Source of the DNA: Alphaproteobacteria bacterium HGW-Alphaproteobacteria-11
GTDB lineage: Bacteria > Pseudomonadota > Alphaproteobacteria > Parvibaculales > Parvibaculaceae
Assembly: GCA_002841195.1 (NCBI GenBank)
Contig: PHEO01000007.1
Coordinates: 1-32,123, forward strand
Direction of reading: 5' to 3'
Length of the DNA stretch: 32,123 nucleotides
In this document: one piece after another, positions 30,660 through 32,123 of the stretch
Layout: each line of letters starts with the position of its first letter
Position numbering within the stretch: position 1 is the first letter of the stretch
Notes under the pieces: model-generated
Told to the model about the DNA's origin: nothing
Database searches by the model: none
Seen by the model: the letters and a program-made list of their open reading frames with translations, nothing else
Made by a program: the position numbers and the translations under genes

Positions 30660-30673
30660 GCCCCGAAAAGGGC
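30660..30673 (+). terminator. Weak hairpin directly after ccr
   Basis: GCCC, a six-base loop and GGGC follow the ccr stop by two bases, with CTTCTGTC downstream. The stem is only four pairs. It may help termination but is not convincing alone. Confidence 0.3.
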
Positions 30674-30676
30674 CTT

Positions 30677-30705
30677 CTGTCACCGAACTGTCAAAAAACT
30701 GTCAC
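30677..30705 (+). promoter_or_regulatory. Triple Pho-box-like direct repeat (CTGTCA x3, 11-bp period)
   Basis: CTGTCA occurs at 30677, 30688 and 30699, exactly 11 bp apart. The second and third units read CTGTCAAAAAACTGTCAC, matching the known PhoB box (CTGTCAT, four A/T-rich bases, CTGTCAY) at all but one position. The first and second also fit in the hexamers. It starts 20 bp after the ccr stop and no rightward gene follows, since the next gene is convergent. A weak ATTTAT lies about 18 bp downstream. PhoB binding is inferred from the consensus. Confidence 0.6.
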
Positions 30706-30724
30706 AAACGGTTTCGGCGAGCAT

Positions 30725-30801
30725 TTATCCCCGGCCCGGCACCGGGGATAAGTCGAACTTGTCCCCGGTTTGCGGCGCACAAACGGCGTGACTTATCCCC
30801 G
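30725..30801. repeat. Cluster of TTATCCCCGG inverted repeats with competing pairings
   Basis: CCGGGGATAAGT (30742-30753) can pair with TTATCCCCGG upstream (30725-30734, 10 bp perfect). It can also pair with ACTTGTCCCCGG just downstream (30757-30768, 12 pairs including one G-U, 3-nt loop) or with ACTTATCCCCG further on (30791-30801, 11 bp perfect). A related AATCCCCGG occurs at 30843. Only one pairing can form at a time. No coding frame is credible here. It may be a dispersed intergenic repeat, an mRNA 3' structure or part of an RNA gene. Confidence 0.6.
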
Positions 30802-30833
30802 CTTTCGCTTCGCGGCCGCGATAGGGTGACTGC

Positions 30834-30859
30834 AAAAAAGTAATCCCCGGTTTTCGGGC
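30834..30859 (-). terminator. Possible terminator after the TauE gene
   Basis: Read leftward, a short CCCG/CGGG stem with an A-rich loop is followed after about six bases by TTTTTT (complement of 30834-30839). It lies just downstream of the TauE stop. The stem is short and the T-run is displaced, so support is modest. Confidence 0.35.
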
Positions 30860-30862
30860 CCC

Positions 30863-31657
30863 TCACAAAAACACCAGCGCGCCCTGCCCCGCGACATAGA
30901 GCCCGATGGCGATGACCAGCGCGGCGAATATCCGTGTAAGGAGCGCCTTGCGGGCGGCGAGGCGGCGGGCGAGCGCCGTGCCGAGCACCGCGCCGGCGAG
31001 ACCGCCGGCAAGCAGCAGCGCCGCCGCATGCCAGTCGACAAGGCCGGCCAGCGCATAGGAGGAAGCGGTGGCGAAGCCGAAGGCGGAAACCGAAACCAGC
31101 GACGAGCCGACCGCAAAGAGGATCGGCATGTTGGTGGCGCCGATCAGGCCCGGGACGATGAGGAAGCCGCCGCCGACGCCGAAAAAGCCGGAGAGGAGGC
31201 CGACGGCAAGCCCGTAGCCGATCAGCGACGGCAGCAGCTTGCGCGCCGAGGCGCGGTCGAGATGGACCTCCGCATTGCCGCCATCGCCGCGGCGCAGGAA
31301 CATCGAGACGCCGACGGCGATCATCACGAGACCGAACAGCGCCAGCAACAGCTCGCCATCGACCATCTTGCCGAGGCGCGCGCCGCCGAAAGCGCCGACG
31401 ACGCCCGACGCGGCAAAGACCAGGGCGCAAGGCCATTTGACGGTCTTTGCGCGCGCATGAAGGAAGACGCCGGCCAGCGCATTGGCGCCGACCGCGATGG
31501 CGCCGGTGCCGATCGCGACATGGGGCGAGGCGACGCCGACGACATAGACGAGCAGCGGCACGGCGAGAATGGAACCGCCGGCGCCGACAAGCCCGAGCGT
31601 CAGCCCGACAAGCGCGCCCGCGGCGAGCGTGACGAGATCGGCGGCGGCGAATTCCAT
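30863..31657 (-). CDS. TauE/SafE-family sulfite/sulfur-anion exporter
   Basis: The 264-residue membrane protein has about eight TM helices in two homologous halves. Each half opens with the family motif: GLVGAGGSILAVPLLVYVVG near the N-terminus and GFFGVGGGFLIVPGLIGA near residue 155. Members export sulfite, sulfoacetate or related anions, or act as general anion permeases. The ATG at 31657 begins the first helix (MEFAAADLVTLAAGALVGLT). The truncated rhodanese-DUF2892 gene ends 16 bp upstream on the same strand, so the two form an operon. This supports a role in exporting sulfite or thiosulfate made from sulfane sulfur. It converges on ccr across the Pho-box and repeat region. Confidence 0.9.
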   Translation of the reverse strand: MEFAAADLVTLAAGALVGLTLGLVGAGGSILAVPLLVYVVGVASPHVAIGTGAIAVGANALAGVFLHARAKTVKWPCALVFAASGVVGAFGGARLGKMVDGELLLALFGLVMIAVGVSMFLRRGDGGNAEVHLDRASARKLLPSLIGYGLAVGLLSGFFGVGGGFLIVPGLIGATNMPILFAVGSSLVSVSAFGFATASSYALAGLVDWHAAALLLAGGLAGAVLGTALARRLAARKALLTRIFAALVIAIGLYVAGQGALVFL

Positions 31658-31673
31658 TTCCGCATGCTCCCGC

Positions 31674-32123
31674 TTACGCCCTGAGCGCGCGGTTCCACGG
31701 CATCACGGTCAAGAGCCGCGCCATGCCGCAGAAGCCCGAGACTCCGGCAAAGACCAGCCCCGCGCCGACAAAGGCGGAGAGCAGGTAGAAGCCAGGATGG
31801 ACGACAGCGCCGAGCGCCACGCCGAGCACGACGAGCGACCCCGCCGCGATCTGCACCTGGCGCATCAACTCGATGGGTTGAGAGGCGTCGGCGGCGACAG
31901 GGAGCCCGGCGGCCTTCCACGCTTCGATGCCGCCTTCGAGAATATAGGCCTCGCAGAGACCGGCGGCCTCGGCGAGCTTTGCCGCATTGGCCTTGGTGCG
32001 CATGCCGGACTTGCAGTGATAGACGAGGATGCCGCCCGAATTGTTCAAAGCCATGGGCGGGGCGGCGCCCGGCCCGAGCGCGGCGAGCGGCGCGTTGCGC
32101 GCGCCGGGAATATGTTCGCGAGC
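31674..32123 (-). CDS. Rhodanese-DUF2892 fusion protein, YgaP-like (partial, N-terminus off the window)
   Basis: The frame is open to the right edge, beyond the track start at 32054, and adds AREHIPGARNAPLAALG, the rhodanese segment before the active site. The catalytic loop is VYHCKSGMRT, with the persulfide-carrying Cys. AYILEGGIEAWKAAGLPV ends the rhodanese domain. The last 65 residues hold two TM helices (IAAGSLVVLGVALGAVVHPG and LLSAFVGAGLVFAGVSGFCG), the DUF2892 membrane anchor known from YgaP. It transfers sulfane sulfur to thiol or cyanide acceptors at the inner membrane. At least 149 residues are visible, and the first part of the rhodanese domain is missing. It lies 16 bp upstream of the TauE exporter. 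Confidence 0.88.
   Translation of the reverse strand, partial: AREHIPGARNAPLAALGPGAAPPMALNNSGGILVYHCKSGMRTKANAAKLAEAAGLCEAYILEGGIEAWKAAGLPVAADASQPIELMRQVQIAAGSLVVLGVALGAVVHPGFYLLSAFVGAGLVFAGVSGFCGMARLLTVMPWNRALRA

Noticed and set aside
30725-30801. TTATCCCCG repeats as DnaA boxes or a replication origin
   Set aside because: The DnaA box is TTATCCACA. These differ at key positions, and no dnaA, dnaN or AT-rich unwinding element is nearby.
30707-30862. Short ORFs in the gap after ccr as a Pho-regulated small protein
   Set aside because: The track frames covering it begin inside ccr or run antisense from TauE, and none has a start with a ribosome-binding site in the gap.
1-32123. CRISPR arrays, insertion sequences or prophage
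   Set aside because: No spaced direct-repeat array, transposase, terminal inverted repeats or phage structural genes were seen.

Overview
The window is GC-rich, densely coded bacterial DNA and looks like a chromosomal segment of an alphaproteobacterium. The clues are the Coq7 and Coq4 ubiquinone proteins, the ethylmalonyl-CoA pathway pair (crotonyl-CoA carboxylase/reductase and an Ecm/MeaA-type mutase), an alphaproteobacterial-style DsbB, GluQRS, and the abundance of acyl-CoA synthetases, SDRs and GSTs. A Hyphomicrobiales/Parvibaculum-like lineage is my guess from gene content only. I saw no insertion sequence, phage gene or CRISPR array. Base composition looks even, except for short AT-rich promoter islands.

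Bases 1-13,860 are catabolic and lipid-activation territory. Two leftward acyl-CoA ligases (a feruloyl-CoA-synthase-like gene cut by the edge, and a FadD-type ligase) diverge from a rightward cluster. That cluster holds two tandem carboxymuconolactone-decarboxylase-family proteins, an atypical SDR, an MBL-fold hydrolase with an Asn in its metal motif, two GSTs and a GH84 O-GlcNAcase-like enzyme. A second SDR, a TetR regulator with a palindromic site, an LLM flavin monooxygenase and a FATP/FadD6-type ligase follow. The gene set fits uptake, CoA activation and oxidation of aromatic, terpenoid or fatty substrates; no substrate can be read from the sequence.

Bases 13,860-23,300 are mainly housekeeping: a TusA-like protein, two GNATs, an ArsC/YffB protein, Coq4 divergent from a TetR gene across an AT-rich palindrome, tRNA-Leu(CAA) with its promoter, DsbB overlapping Coq7, an HNH protein, a carboxylesterase, GluQRS, an acyltransferase-3 membrane protein and an AEC transporter.

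Bases 23,371-25,435 hold a compact three-gene operon of unknown function: a small coiled-coil protein, a four-TM protein and an exported VWA-domain protein. This is the best candidate in the window for an undescribed protein system.

Bases 25,649-30,657 hold Ecm (leftward), an acyl-CoA dehydrogenase and Ccr (both rightward). The Ecm and Ccr upstream regions share the exact 10-mer TTGCAGCGCA inside palindromes, which suggests one regulator. The gap after Ccr (30,658-30,862) contains three CTGTCA repeats at an 11-bp period, a near-consensus Pho box, followed by mutually exclusive long inverted repeats and no protein gene. An unannotated Pho-controlled RNA is possible. The window ends with a TauE/SafE exporter and a truncated rhodanese-DUF2892 protein, a likely sulfur-handling operon.
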